Below, one piece after another: positions 45,903-56,539 of a stretch of DNA of 64,000 nt. Location of the stretch: assembly GCA_007258455.2 (NCBI GenBank), contig VDFB02139065.1:1-64000 (forward strand). The letters run 5' to 3'. Each line of letters begins with the position of its first letter. Position 1 is the stretch's first letter. The notes beneath the pieces were generated by a model. The model was not told the origin of the DNA. It was given only the letters and a program-made list of their open reading frames with translations, and made no database searches. This stretch comes from Sequoia sempervirens (Eukaryota; Streptophyta; Pinopsida; Cupressales; Cupressaceae). The position numbers and the translations under genes are program-made.

Positions 45903-47788
45903 AGATCAGAGAGCGATTCCCACTATGTTGGGAGCGGATAGGAGAGCTGACTCCTGCAGAGTTACAGGTGATAGCAGACTGTGGATTGGGACCATTGTTG
46001 GCCATTCCGTGAAGCATTCGGGCCAATAGGGGGCTATTGACAGCCTTGGCCGAGAGATGGAATTTAGAGCATAACACCTTCCACCTACCGACGGGTGAGA
46101 TGAGTGTCATGCCTGAGGACGTGTATCGAATTCTGGGGATTCCGGTTGTTGGTGCCCTTGTGGTTTATGACCACAAGGAGATTGGTGGGACCGAGGCGTT
46201 GTAGTGGATATGTGGCGATCCCGGTATATATGGTTACTGGATAGACTGGGATGATTTCAGTAGGTATCCTGCTCTAGTTACGGTGTTGGCTGCATTTGTC
46301 GGAGGTTTTTTTGGACTGGACCATCAGTCCAAGGGATTCGCCGTGGGTTGGTGGAGGATGCTGGAGTGGATGATTACACAGCCAGGGAGATTTTCCTAGG
46401 GGAGCTGTGTCTTGGCTGATATGTATCACGATCTTCATCGAATTGTTTACAGAGGATCGACGAGCCTAGCGAGTGGAGTTACATTGTTACAGATCTGGGC
46501 GTGGGAGCACATTGTTGTCACGAGACCACTTTGCACTAGAGCGAGACCAGCAGGGAGGCCGTATGTGTATGCATATTCTGGCGTAGTTGTCCAGCAGAGG
46601 CTGGGCAAGGTAGAATACTGGCGGCAAGTTTTGGATGATGTTGATGCGGTGATATGGAGGCCCTACACAGACTACGAGGCATGGGCGACCGATCACCTAG
46701 AGATGCCTTTTGTTTGCCGACCATGATATCTGATAGGGCAGACGCCCTTTATTATTGAGAGGTTTCTGGCACTACGTGTTCTGAGGTAGTTTGGATTCAC
46801 TCAGGGGATGCCCCAGGGCGTTGCTCATTATGGGCGGTGCAAGGGGGATGTAGGATGGGGGCCATGCATTCCATACCAGGCAACGTATACAGAGTACTCG
46901 TCATTATAGCCCGAGGTATGGGCAGACATGCCAGAGGTATTGGATGCAGGGATGACAGACGTTTATGCCCAGTATTTTCATACACGTCCGTTTCCACGGT
47001 TCACAGTGCCAGATGAGGCACGAGTGATCAGAGTAGCACCACAGCTAGGAGCAGGGATATAGGGAGGTGTGGCCGGTGGGGAGCAGGCTATGGGTGGAGG
47101 GGGGCAGGCTATGGGTGGAGGAGAGGAGGAGGGAGAGGAGAGTGGAGATGGGGAGGAGGAGGATAGCTCAGACGATGGAGAGGATGGAGATGATGGGGAT
47201 GAGGAGAGGCAGTAGAGACTAGACAGCCTAGGCAGAGTACCGATTCCTCGGTGGACCAGATCCGGTGGTAGGCCTCAGACAGTGATTAGGGGGACATCCT
47301 CGTCTCAGCAGGCACAGATAGATGCTTTGCAGGGTCAGGTGCAGACCTTTCAGGGGTAGCAGGCATAGCTACAGAGTCAGTTAGTGCAGGCTCAGAGCAT
47401 GATAGTGCAATTACAGGCACAACTTGCATAGGCCCAGACATAGGCACAGGCACAGGCATAGGCACAGGCACAGGCACAGGTACCTGCCTTGGATTCCCAA
47501 GTGTCACAGTTGATAGCGGAGAGGGATGCCCTTAGACAGCAAGCACTGGAGGCCGAGGGTGTGGCACAGACGCTGATGGGTACCGTAGAGAGTACCTCCT
47601 TATGAGAGGCCATTGCAGAGGGGTTCAAGCCTGCTAGGGAGGCCGAGTACTATAGAGTTCGATATGAGGAGTTATGCCCTCTTGAGCAGCGAGAGCCATA
47701 TCCCAGATCGCACAGTAGGACCAGGACCCGATCACGGACATCAACACATGGTAGAGAGGTTACAGGGCCTCGACAGGATCCTAATGCC
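45903..47788 (+). pseudogene. PMD protein pseudogene, copy in 5' LTR, cut by gap
   Basis: The same architecture as at 30112-32036. The best preserved part is 46412-46726, 104 codons without stop, reading MADMYHDLHRIVYRGSTSL, LLQIWAWEHIVV, PYVYAYSGVVVQQRLGKVEY and DAVIWRPYTDYEAWATDHL. Stops after GTEAL, after GRFS and within SSL-x-PEVW fall at the same codons as in the left LTR copy. The downstream acidic and Gln-Ala repeat parts are present. The end is lost in the gap. Confidence 0.75.
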
Positions 47789-47888
47789 NNNNNNNNNNNN
47801 NNNNNNNNNNNNNNNNNNNNNNNNNNNNNNNNNNNNNNNNNNNNNNNNNNNNNNNNNNNNNNNNNNNNNNNNNNNNNNNNNNNNNNNN
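47789..47888. other. Assembly gap (100 N)
   Basis: Exactly 100 N, placed inside the PMD pseudogene. It hides the outer end of the 5' LTR and any target site duplication. Confidence 0.95.
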
Positions 47889-48087
47889 ATTAGTCATTTA
47901 TTTAGTCATTTTTATTTGTTTGATATTAGTCATTTATTTAGTCATTTAGTTGTGATTTTACCCAATGACCAAATTAGTCACTTATAAATGACCAAATTAG
48001 TCATTTATTTTCAAGATACTACTAGTGTTAGTCACGTGACTAAATTTTTTAGTCACGTAGTCATTTATTTTCCAAATTCTACTAGTG
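47889..48087 (-). mobile_element. CACTA-type transposon terminus with subterminal repeats
   Basis: The minus strand from 48087 reads CACTAGTAGAATTTGG, then repeated AAATGACTA and TTTAGTCACGTGACTAA units. Plant CACTA (CMC/EnSpm) elements start with CACTA followed by such subterminal repeats. A second start-like CACTAGTAGTATCTTG lies inside at about 48010-48027. The rest of the element is lost in the gap. The three bases after the end are GAC, a possible target duplication that cannot be checked. Confidence 0.5.
48028..48043. repeat. 16-bp perfect palindrome with CACGTG core
   Basis: TTAGTCACGTGACTAA equals its own reverse complement. It lies in the subterminal region of the CACTA-type end. 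The CACGTG core is a G-box, so it may bind host bZIP or bHLH factors, but a transposase site is equally likely. Confidence 0.6.
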
Positions 48088-49440
48088 GACCTTTACATCA
48101 TCATTAATAAGCCCCTATTGTGCTATATTGTGCATCTTGAGGCATAATTTGATCAAATAATTGACTAGAACAATCTAGAAACTTGATTTTCTTATCTCCC
48201 GACCTTCCAGCTAGCAAAATGGCCCTTGTAGGACCCATTCACCATTAGGATAAAATCAATCCCATCCAAGTGGGACCCATTTTCCCTTGATGGTGAATGA
48301 GTCCCATTTGAGCCATTTTTGGGCTTTAAGTAGATTTTTTTAATTTTAAGTCTTATATTCCTCTATGTCAGCCTTAGGTATCTAATTAATGGTAAAATAA
48401 GGTGGATTGCCTATAAATATAAGTATATAAACACTAATTCACATATCTTATCATTCATTCATCATCTATCTTCTCCCTCAAGCCAAGCAAGCTAGGGTTT
48501 TATCATTCTAAGTCATCAAGATAACTTACAAGGACATTCAAGGGAAGATTCTTCATGCTCTACTATAGAAATTCAAGATAAAACATCATGGAAAGGTATT
48601 GAATCATTATTTCATGCTTCATTACATTCTTTCTTCATTTTGGTTTAATTACCTACAAAGGGGTTTGACCAAGGCAAACCCCCATTCCCTAATATCCAAC
48701 ATTTCTCCTTCTCTTCTTGTGTGTTTGCAAATTTAGGCATCTTGAAGGCTTCGAAATCATTAAAGATCAAGTTGAAAAGTTTTTGAAGACATATCCTTGT
48801 TGACCAATTCAAAATATCCACTAAAAGTCACCCTTAGTTCTGAAAATCATACTTTCGAAGGCAAACACCTATTTTTGAACCGAAGTGTAGACCGAGGGCT
48901 TCAATTTCCACTTTTGAATTTTCAAAAATTCAAAAGTGGAATGATTCACCATTAGTGGAAAATGAGTCCCATTTCTATTCCTGACAAAGGTTTTCTATAG
49001 TTTTGGATACCCATTTGCCTAAAACAAGCTCTAAAACAATTTCCTTGATTTGGGACTAATTCACCCAGAATGGCGAATGAGTCCTAGTAGGTCAAATTTT
49101 TAGCATCAAAAACATTCCAAAAACCATTCCTAGTATCCAACAAGATCCTAGGTGCGCAAATTTAGTTTCATCCATTTCTATTACAATTTACTTTCATTTC
49201 TAGGTCTTTTTGCATATCCCAATGTGTTTTCAAACAACTAGCATTTTCTTAGTTTTCACTTAATAACCAGCATCTTTATTTAGTTTTTTGCATTTATAAC
49301 ATTAAATATAGACATATTTTACCCACATCACATCAATCTTTGAATTTAACATTTCATTTTGGCCCCAATCTTTCCTCCTTTTAGGTGAAAAACCCTAAAA
49401 GGGCTAGAAAGACATTCGGGTGCCAAAATCTTTGTTTACA
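48088..49440 (+). mobile_element. LTR-like repeat, copy 2
   Basis: Homologous to 1-1628. Shared blocks include aagcccctattgtg / ttgaggcataatt (48110-48145), the ATGTCAGCCTTAGG block before the TATA box, an agggttttatcattct block near 48494, ggggtttgacc near 48660 and ttttaggtgaaaaaccctaa near 49380. It contains three degenerate stem-loops (48272-48305, 48938-48972, 49052-49086) whose stems carry ATTCACC / GAATGAGTCC rather than the AAGTC / GACTT of copy 1. The right end near 49437 is ttgtttaca. The giant LTR copy starts shortly after. Confidence 0.55.
48412..48419 (+). promoter_or_regulatory. TATA box of LTR-like repeat, copy 2
   Basis: TATAAATA occupies the same place in the conserved block as 397-404. 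Confidence 0.5.
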
Positions 49441-51169
49441 CCCCTATGTGCAGATATGTATGTATGTGTGTGTATGAAAATTAGATGCGTAAATGAATTG
49501 AAAATAACTGTTCAAACACACCAATAGGACATTATATCAAAACAAAATATAAAGAGTAAAGAAGTGCAAACTCAGTATCCTACTTCCATTGTCATCCTAT
49601 TGTCGTCTATCTTTAGTGTTTTTGTTGATTCCAGCTTTGTGTTCTTAGATTGTAGGCTAGGCTCAACAAACTGTCTTCCTAAAGAATGAGATTTTGCTAT
49701 GATGTAGATGCAAGATTAAGCTATGATGATGATTTGAAATAATAAACTTGAAACAAACATGATGCTATGAGATTAAAATGCTAAATGAACTAAATGCATA
49801 AACTCGACTTAATTGCCTATTACCAATGCTTGGATTCACACAGGTATTTATAGAGTTTTTCGAATGATTTTGATTGGCTGTCTCGATTAATGGTTGTGAT
49901 AATTCCTAGCAGATCGAACAGTTGAAGAAAGATGAAATTGAAGAGAGAATAGAAGAACCCTAAAAATAAGATTTTTCTATTTTATTATGAAAGAGGAAAA
50001 AGAAGAGAAGATAAGAAATCATCTTTCTTTAAAAGAATAAAAGAAAGATTTAAAGCTGATAAATAATTAATTAAAAAAATCAATTATTTATTTGTGGAGG
50101 ACATTAAGCTTTTCTTAATTAAATAAAATATTTTAATTAAGCTTTTAAAAGCAGAAGAAAGCTTGTGGTGAGAAAAGAGATTTAATTATGTTTTATTGAA
50201 AAAAAGCAAAATATCTCATTATTTAAATAAAATATTTAATCATGATATGAGAAGATTTCACAATCAGGTTAAAATACCTAATTTTGATTTAGAAAGAAAG
50301 CATAAGATATTTTTAATTAAATAAGATTTATTTAATTAAATCACTTTTATGAAATTAATTAAATGAAACATTTAATTAATTAGAAGAAGAAAAGGATATT
50401 TAAATTTAATTAAATCAAAAGATTTAATTTAAATTCAAACAGTGATAATTAATTTAAATAAATAAAATGTATTTATTTAATTAATTAAGTGGACTTATGG
50501 AAATAATTAAATAAAATAGATTTATTTAATTATGGAAGAGAAATAAGATGAATGAACAATATAATTAAATTAAATAAATTTAATCATATGTAGAGGACTT
50601 TAGAAGAAATAATTAAATAATAAATATTTAATTAATTGCCAGGATTATAGACATGACCATTTTTATGCGTATACATTTTACCCCTCTTTGAAGTGATGTG
50701 TGAAACACATTGCTTCAAAGAAAAATAAGAATTTTCCCCTGATATGTTTCTGGTTTTTGATATTGATGATGATGCCCCCTCGGGAGATAAATCACGGAAG
50801 AAGAAATTGATAGTGATAGGGGAACAGTGATTTAGCTCCCGATAGATGATGTGTCCGATGCCCTAGGTGAAAAAGAGGATGAAAAAATGAAAAATGCCAT
50901 TAATGCCCATCCTAAAAAGACCCTTATAAGGTCAAACGGGTAAAATGAAGTGTCATTTTCACCCTGCTGCTACAGTAAAATTTGAGCTCTGAGAGTGACC
51001 TGGCGAGATGGTGATCCCCGTGCACAGACATAGGTTCGAGCAAGCTCGACGATATCAGAGACCAGTGGAATATGGACCACTGGTGAGTGATTCGAACCAT
51101 CTATGTTGTCAAATATTGCTTTTTAGATCGAATTTAGATTGTTTTTAAATCGGTTTGCAATTTTTTTGC

Positions 51170-51520
51170 ACGTTTTAGCGCATTTAGGAATAGTTTTAGC
51201 GCATTCAAAAAATCCTTTAGCGCATCTAGGAATTCTCGTAGCGCATCCAGGGATAGATTAAAAACTGATCCTTTAGCGCATCTGATAGATAGAGTTGCAC
51301 ATCTAGGGCGAAATCGGCTAGGTAGGTGTTTTAGCGCATCTAGGGCACATAACTGTGCATTTAGGGTTTGGTCCAAAAATGCTAGAGTTGTGCATAGGGT
51401 AGTTAGAGTAGCGCATCCAAGATACAGAGTAGCGCATACAGAGTTTTAGCGCATCGAGGAAACAGTGTAGCGCAACTGAGAAAAACTTTAGCGCATATGA
51501 ACAATAGAATTGCGCATTTA
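51170..51520. repeat. GCGCAT minisatellite, third LTR copy
   Basis: Same array as 45000-45350, shifted by 6170 bases. Confidence 0.65.
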
Positions 51521-52072
51521 GGAAATTTTTTCCAAAATGCTGATGTGATGAAAAATGATGATTAACATTGCTTCCTTAGTCAATAGATAGATAAAATTGT
51601 AGGGCCATCATGCTGATAGGATAGAAAATTTGATAGAGAACTGATAATGTTGCTTTCAAAATAGAAAACAAAGAGTAGATAGCTGATAACTTTGTGATGA
51701 ACGACAAAGAGTAAAATGATTGTTTTGGATAACTTTGCTTCTCATGATTTTGAAAAACAAAGAGTAGATGTGTGATAAATTTGCATTCTGCGATAGAAAA
51801 CAAATAGTAAAAAAAAAAAAGAGATAAAAATTTGCATTCATGATTGAAATACAAATAGAAAATGATGTGTGTTGATAATTTTGCTTTCCTGAAAAGAAAA
51901 ACAAATAGTAAATGATGATAAAGTAGATTGATTGGACCTGCTGATAGATTGATGTAGCGCCTGATATGGGTCATTGATATGTTATGTTGGCTAGATAGAT
52001 CATGTGATATGGGTTTGATGTGATGTATTTGTTGTGATGGTTGAACAAAATAGGAGGCTTTCAAAAGCCTCC

Positions 52073-54018
52073 AGATCAGAGAGCGATTCCCACTATGTTG
52101 GGAGCGGATAGGAGAGCTGACTCCTGCAGAGTTACAGGTGATAGCAGACTGTGGATTGGGACCATTGTTGGCCATTCCGTGAAGCATTCGGGCCAATAGG
52201 GGGCTATTGACAGCCTTGGCCGAGAGATGGAATTTAGAGCATAACACCTTCCACCTACCGACGGGTGAGATGAGTGTCATGCCTGAGGACGTGTATCGAA
52301 TTCTGGGGATTCCGGTTGTTGGTGCCCTTGTGGTTTATGACCACAAGGAGATTGGTGGGACCGAGGCGTTGTAGTGGATATGTGGCGATCCCGGTATATA
52401 TGGTTACTGGATAGACTGGGATGATTTCAGTAGGTATCCTGCTCTAGTTACGGTGTTGGCTGCATTTGTCGGAGGTTTTTTTGGACTGGACCATCAGTCC
52501 AAGGGATTCGCCGTGGGTTGGTGGAGGATGCTGGAGTGGATGATTACACAGCCAGGGAGATTTTCCTAGGGGAGCTGTGTCTTGGCTGATATGTATCACG
52601 ATCTTCATCGAATTGTTTACAGAGGATCGACGAGCCTAGCGAGTGGAGTTACATTGTTACAGATCTGGGCGTGGGAGCACATTGTTGTCACGAGACCACT
52701 TTGCACTAGAGCGAGACCAGCAGGGAGGCCGTATGTGTATGCATATTCTGGCGTAGTTGTCCAGCAGAGGCTGGGCAAGGTAGAATACTGGCGGCAAGTT
52801 TTGGATGATGTTGATGCGGTGATATGGAGGCCCTACACAGACTACGAGGCATGGGCGACCGATCACCTAGAGATGCCTTTTGTTTGCCGACCATGATATC
52901 TGATAGGGCAGACGCCCTTTATTATTGAGAGGTTTCTGGCACTACGTGTTCTGAGGTAGTTTGGATTCACTCAGGGGATGCCCCAGGGCGTTGCTCATTA
53001 TGGGCGGTGCAAGGGGGATGTAGGATGGGGGCCATGCATTCCATACCAGGCAACGTATACAGAGTACTCGTCATTATAGCCCGAGGTATGGGCAGACATG
53101 CCAGAGGTATTGGATGCAGGGATGACAGACGTTTATGCCCAGTATTTTCATACACGTCCGTTTCCACGGTTCACAGTGCCAGATGAGGCACGAGTGATCA
53201 GAGTAGCACCACAGCTAGGAGCAGGGATATAGGGAGGTGTGGCCGGTGGGGAGCAGGCTATGGGTGGAGGGGGGCAGGCTATGGGTGGAGGAGAGGAGGA
53301 GGGAGAGGAGAGTGGAGATGGGGAGGAGGAGGATAGCTCAGACGATGGAGAGGATGGAGATGATGGGGATGAGGAGAGGCAGTAGAGACTAGACAGCCTA
53401 GGCAGAGTACCGATTCCTCGGTGGACCAGATCCGGTGGTAGGCCTCAGACAGTGATTAGGGGGACATCCTCGTCTCAGCAGGCACAGATAGATGCTTTGC
53501 AGGGTCAGGTGCAGACCTTTCAGGGGTAGCAGGCATAGCTACAGAGTCAGTTAGTGCAGGCTCAGAGCATGATAGTGCAATTACAGGCACAACTTGCATA
53601 GGCCCAGACATAGGCACAGGCACAGGCATAGGCACAGGCACAGGCACAGGTACCTGCCTTGGATTCCCAAGTGTCACAGTTGATAGCGGAGAGGGATGCC
53701 CTTAGACAGCAAGCACTGGAGGCCGAGGGTGTGGCACAGACGCTGATGGGTACCGTAGAGAGTACCTCCTTATGAGAGGCCATTGCAGAGGGGTTCAAGC
53801 CTGCTAGGGAGGCCGAGTACTATAGAGTTCGATATGAGGAGTTATGCCCTCTTGAGCAGCGAGAGCCATATCCCAGATCGCACAGTAGGACCAGGACCCG
53901 ATCACGGACATCAACACATGGTAGAGAGGTTACAGGGCCTCGACAGGATCCTAATGCCGGGACTAGTGGCTGGCCACCTCCTTCCAGACTAGCTCCTTCA
54001 GGGGCATCCACCAGTTAG
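52073..54018 (+). pseudogene. PMD protein pseudogene, third LTR copy, full length
   Basis: This copy is complete in length. It starts after the palindrome at 52053-52072, with PMD blocks to about 53100 (52582-52896 open, with WAWEHIVV and VIWRPYTDYEAW), an acidic stretch near 53290-53390, a Gln-Ala repeat near 53590-53650 and the end PSGAS-x-x with a TAG at 54016-54018. Many in-frame stops are TAG or TGA at expected Gln, Arg or Trp codons. Several coincide with stops in the left LTR copy. Confidence 0.75.
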
Positions 54019-54369
54019 CCATTTGGGGCTGATTCATTATGTATATTGAGTTTTGATCATATCTTATGTATGATGTTCTGACCTTGTTAGCTTCATTGGA
54101 CATTTGGACATTTGTATTATTTTGATGAGCGATGATATGCAGCGGCGATGTTTCTGATGATGTTATGTTCATGTGTTTGTGATATGAGATGGATATTACT
54201 TGTATGCATGTATGATATGAGATGGATTTTGATATGCTTTTTGCTATGTTTGCAGACTAATCATTATGATGCATGATGGTGTAGTAATTATGATGTGAAT
54301 GCAATGATTTTGTGATGATGTATGTATATATGTGAGATGTTAATTTTTTTGAATTTTTCATGTATGAAA

Positions 54370-54745
54370 TGCATCATGATATGATAGATAATGAATGTGG
54401 TATGAATAATGATGAAAAGATAAATGATATGTAAAATGGTAATATGATGATAATGAAATGATGATAAAATGATAAATGCGAATTGTAATGAAATGAATGA
54501 TAAAATGATAAATGAATGATAAAATGATAAATGATAAATGATAATGGTGATGAAATGATATGAAATGATAAAATGATTAAATGATGAAATGATAAAGGAT
54601 AATGATACAATGATAATGATATATGAGAAGGATGATGATAATGAGAATGATAATGAATAATAAATGATATGGAAATGATAAAGATAAATATTATAAAATG
54701 AATGATAAAATGTGAATGAATGATAAAATGATAAATGAACCCTGA
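54370..54745. repeat. ATGATAAA-type tandem repeat, third LTR copy
   Basis: Homologous to 32390-32765 with few substitutions. The long minus-strand frame across it is a repeat artefact. Confidence 0.85.
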
Positions 54746-55656
54746 ATGGATGCAATGAATCAAATGTCCAAATGTCCTCCACAAAGACTCAAAACTATAC
54801 GACAATCGTTAATGCGTTCATTCAGCCTTACAAAATATTGATGTGAATCCAATATGCAGATATATGCAATGATCTAATGAATATTCAACTATATGCAACT
54901 AACCAGTTTGTTGAGCCTTTTAGAAGCCTTCTTAAATCATCATAGAACAGTTTAAAATGTTGGAAGTATGTACAAGCATCAGAGGGGAAACTAGCGCCAA
55001 TGATGACCATAGTACAACTTTCATGAATTTTGATATAGCAAGCGAACACAAGCATCAAGGTATAATTGAACCAAGATGACCTGAGCATTTCTTGCATAAA
55101 CAGACAAAGATTAACCACCTTTCTAATGCAAATGTGGAACTGTCATCGATGATATTGCTTTGATCGTCATGTCCTGTGACATATTTGCATCAGATTGATT
55201 GTTAACCTCAAGACAACAGGCAAAGAAAAATCATTCTTGTTCCTTGCTACTCTAGTTCAGTACATCATTGAGTGTGCTCCAGAGTAATGATATCGAAAAT
55301 CAAACAACTTTTGGTCAAACATGTAATACTGTTATTTCATGCATTATTCAGATTTCTGGATCATCCAATAGACAAGGATATGATATCTTGCTGAAAAGTG
55401 TTTCATGATCGGATAAAGTTGTTACATGAGTTTGTTGTTTGTTTGCATGCTCAGATTTTATGTCATGGTCTAGCTGTTTTGGTATGCTCTGAAAGTTAAG
55501 TGCCCCTAGTTGAGTTTTGCCCCGTTTATTGAAACAACTTGCGGAAAGGAATATGTACAAACGATCAAGCCATGGTAAGACGTTTTAACCCTCTAGGCAG
55601 ATGGCGGCAGGATGATGCGATTAATGACCCAAAGATGTGAAAAAGATGTGGAAAAA

Positions 55657-55881
55657 CTAAATGAACTAAATGAACTAAACATTGAAATATGTCACAGGAC
55701 ATGACGATCAAATATCTCTAACTTTTATGAGGGTCATTAATCTGCATATGCAAAAAGGATATGTGCTAATGACAATCGGTTTGCATGACAAAAACAAGGA
55801 TAGTTAATCAGTTTACTAGTTTGAAAATCGGTTTGCATGTTATCCATTTTATAAAATATCTCTACAGTAAATCAAACAACT
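55657..55881. other. Scrambled junction after LTR copy
   Basis: Contains aaatgaact repeated three times. At about 55688-55718, aatatgtcacaggacatgac is an inverted copy of LTR sequence at about 55155-55185. The remaining bases are not recognised. Confidence 0.45.
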
Positions 55882-56440
55882 TTAATTAAGCTTTTAAAAG
55901 CAGAAGAAAGCTTGTGGTGAGAAAAGAGCTTTAATTATGTTTTATTGAAAAAAGAAAAATATCTCGTAATTTAAATAAAATATTTAATCATGATATGAGA
56001 AGATTTCACAATCAGGTTAAAATACCTAATTTTGATTTAGAAAGAAAGCATAAGATATTTTTAATTAAATAAGATTTATTTAATTAAATCACTTTTATGA
56101 AATTAATTAAATGAAACATTTAATTAATTAGAAGAAGAAAATTAAAATAGAAGAAAAGGATATTTAAATTTAATTAAATCAAAAGATTTAATTTAAATTC
56201 AAACAGTGATAATTAATTTAAATAAATAAAATGTATTTATTTAATTAATTAAGTGGACTTATGGAAATAATTAAATAAAATAGATTTATTTAATTATGGA
56301 AGAGAAATAAGATGAATGAACAATATAATTAAATTAAATAAATTTAATCATATGTAGAGGACTTTAGAAGAAATAATTAAATAATAAATATTTAATTAAT
56401 TGCCAGCATTATAGACATGACCATTTTTATGCGTATACAC
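55882..56440 (-). mobile_element. Fragment of the giant LTR (AT-rich block)
   Basis: Matches 22935-23490, from tttaattaagcttttaaaag to atgcgtataca. It carries the 16-base aattaaaatagaagaa segment present at 22273-24314 but absent in the two other copies, so it derives from a different family member. Confidence 0.75.
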
Positions 56441-56539
56441 TTTTAAATCATAAGGTTTTAATATGAAATGTATATGATGCCTAACTCTCTCCATTGCTCC
56501 TTTCTATCTAATGAATGTCTTTGCTTGTAGGTTTATTAA

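Larger units (their letters stand above)
43302..47788 (-). mobile_element. 5' LTR of giant Tat-type element, cut by gap
   Basis: Begins TGTGTGTATG next to the primer binding site and follows the same order as 22273-33850: AT-rich block 43880-44480, GCGCAT array 45000-45350, palindrome 45883-45902, PMD pseudogene. It runs into the gap at 47789 after about 4.5 of an expected 6.35 kb. From about 43481 it appears identical to the copy at 49651 onward with a constant offset of 6170 bases. Confidence 0.8.
49467..55656 (-). mobile_element. Further copy of the giant LTR, flanked by unrelated sequence
   Basis: Starts TGTGTGTATG and follows the whole LTR order. Unlike 43302, no primer binding site adjoins its start; the neighbour is LTR-like repeat copy 2. 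It departs from the left LTR at 55656 (gatgtggaaaaa then ctaaatgaact), about 180 bases short of the expected end. That fits a solo LTR with a rearranged end, or an assembly duplicate of the LTR at 43302. Confidence 0.75.

Noticed and set aside
45406..46110. 234-codon minus-strand frame present in two copies
   Set aside because: It lies antisense to the start of the PMD pseudogene and within LTR sequence; the left LTR copy is shorter and altered, and there are no motifs.
48088..49440. LTR-like repeat copy 2 as the internal 5' end of the element at 49467
   Set aside because: There is no primer binding site between them and the orientation is opposite; they are better explained as neighbouring insertions.
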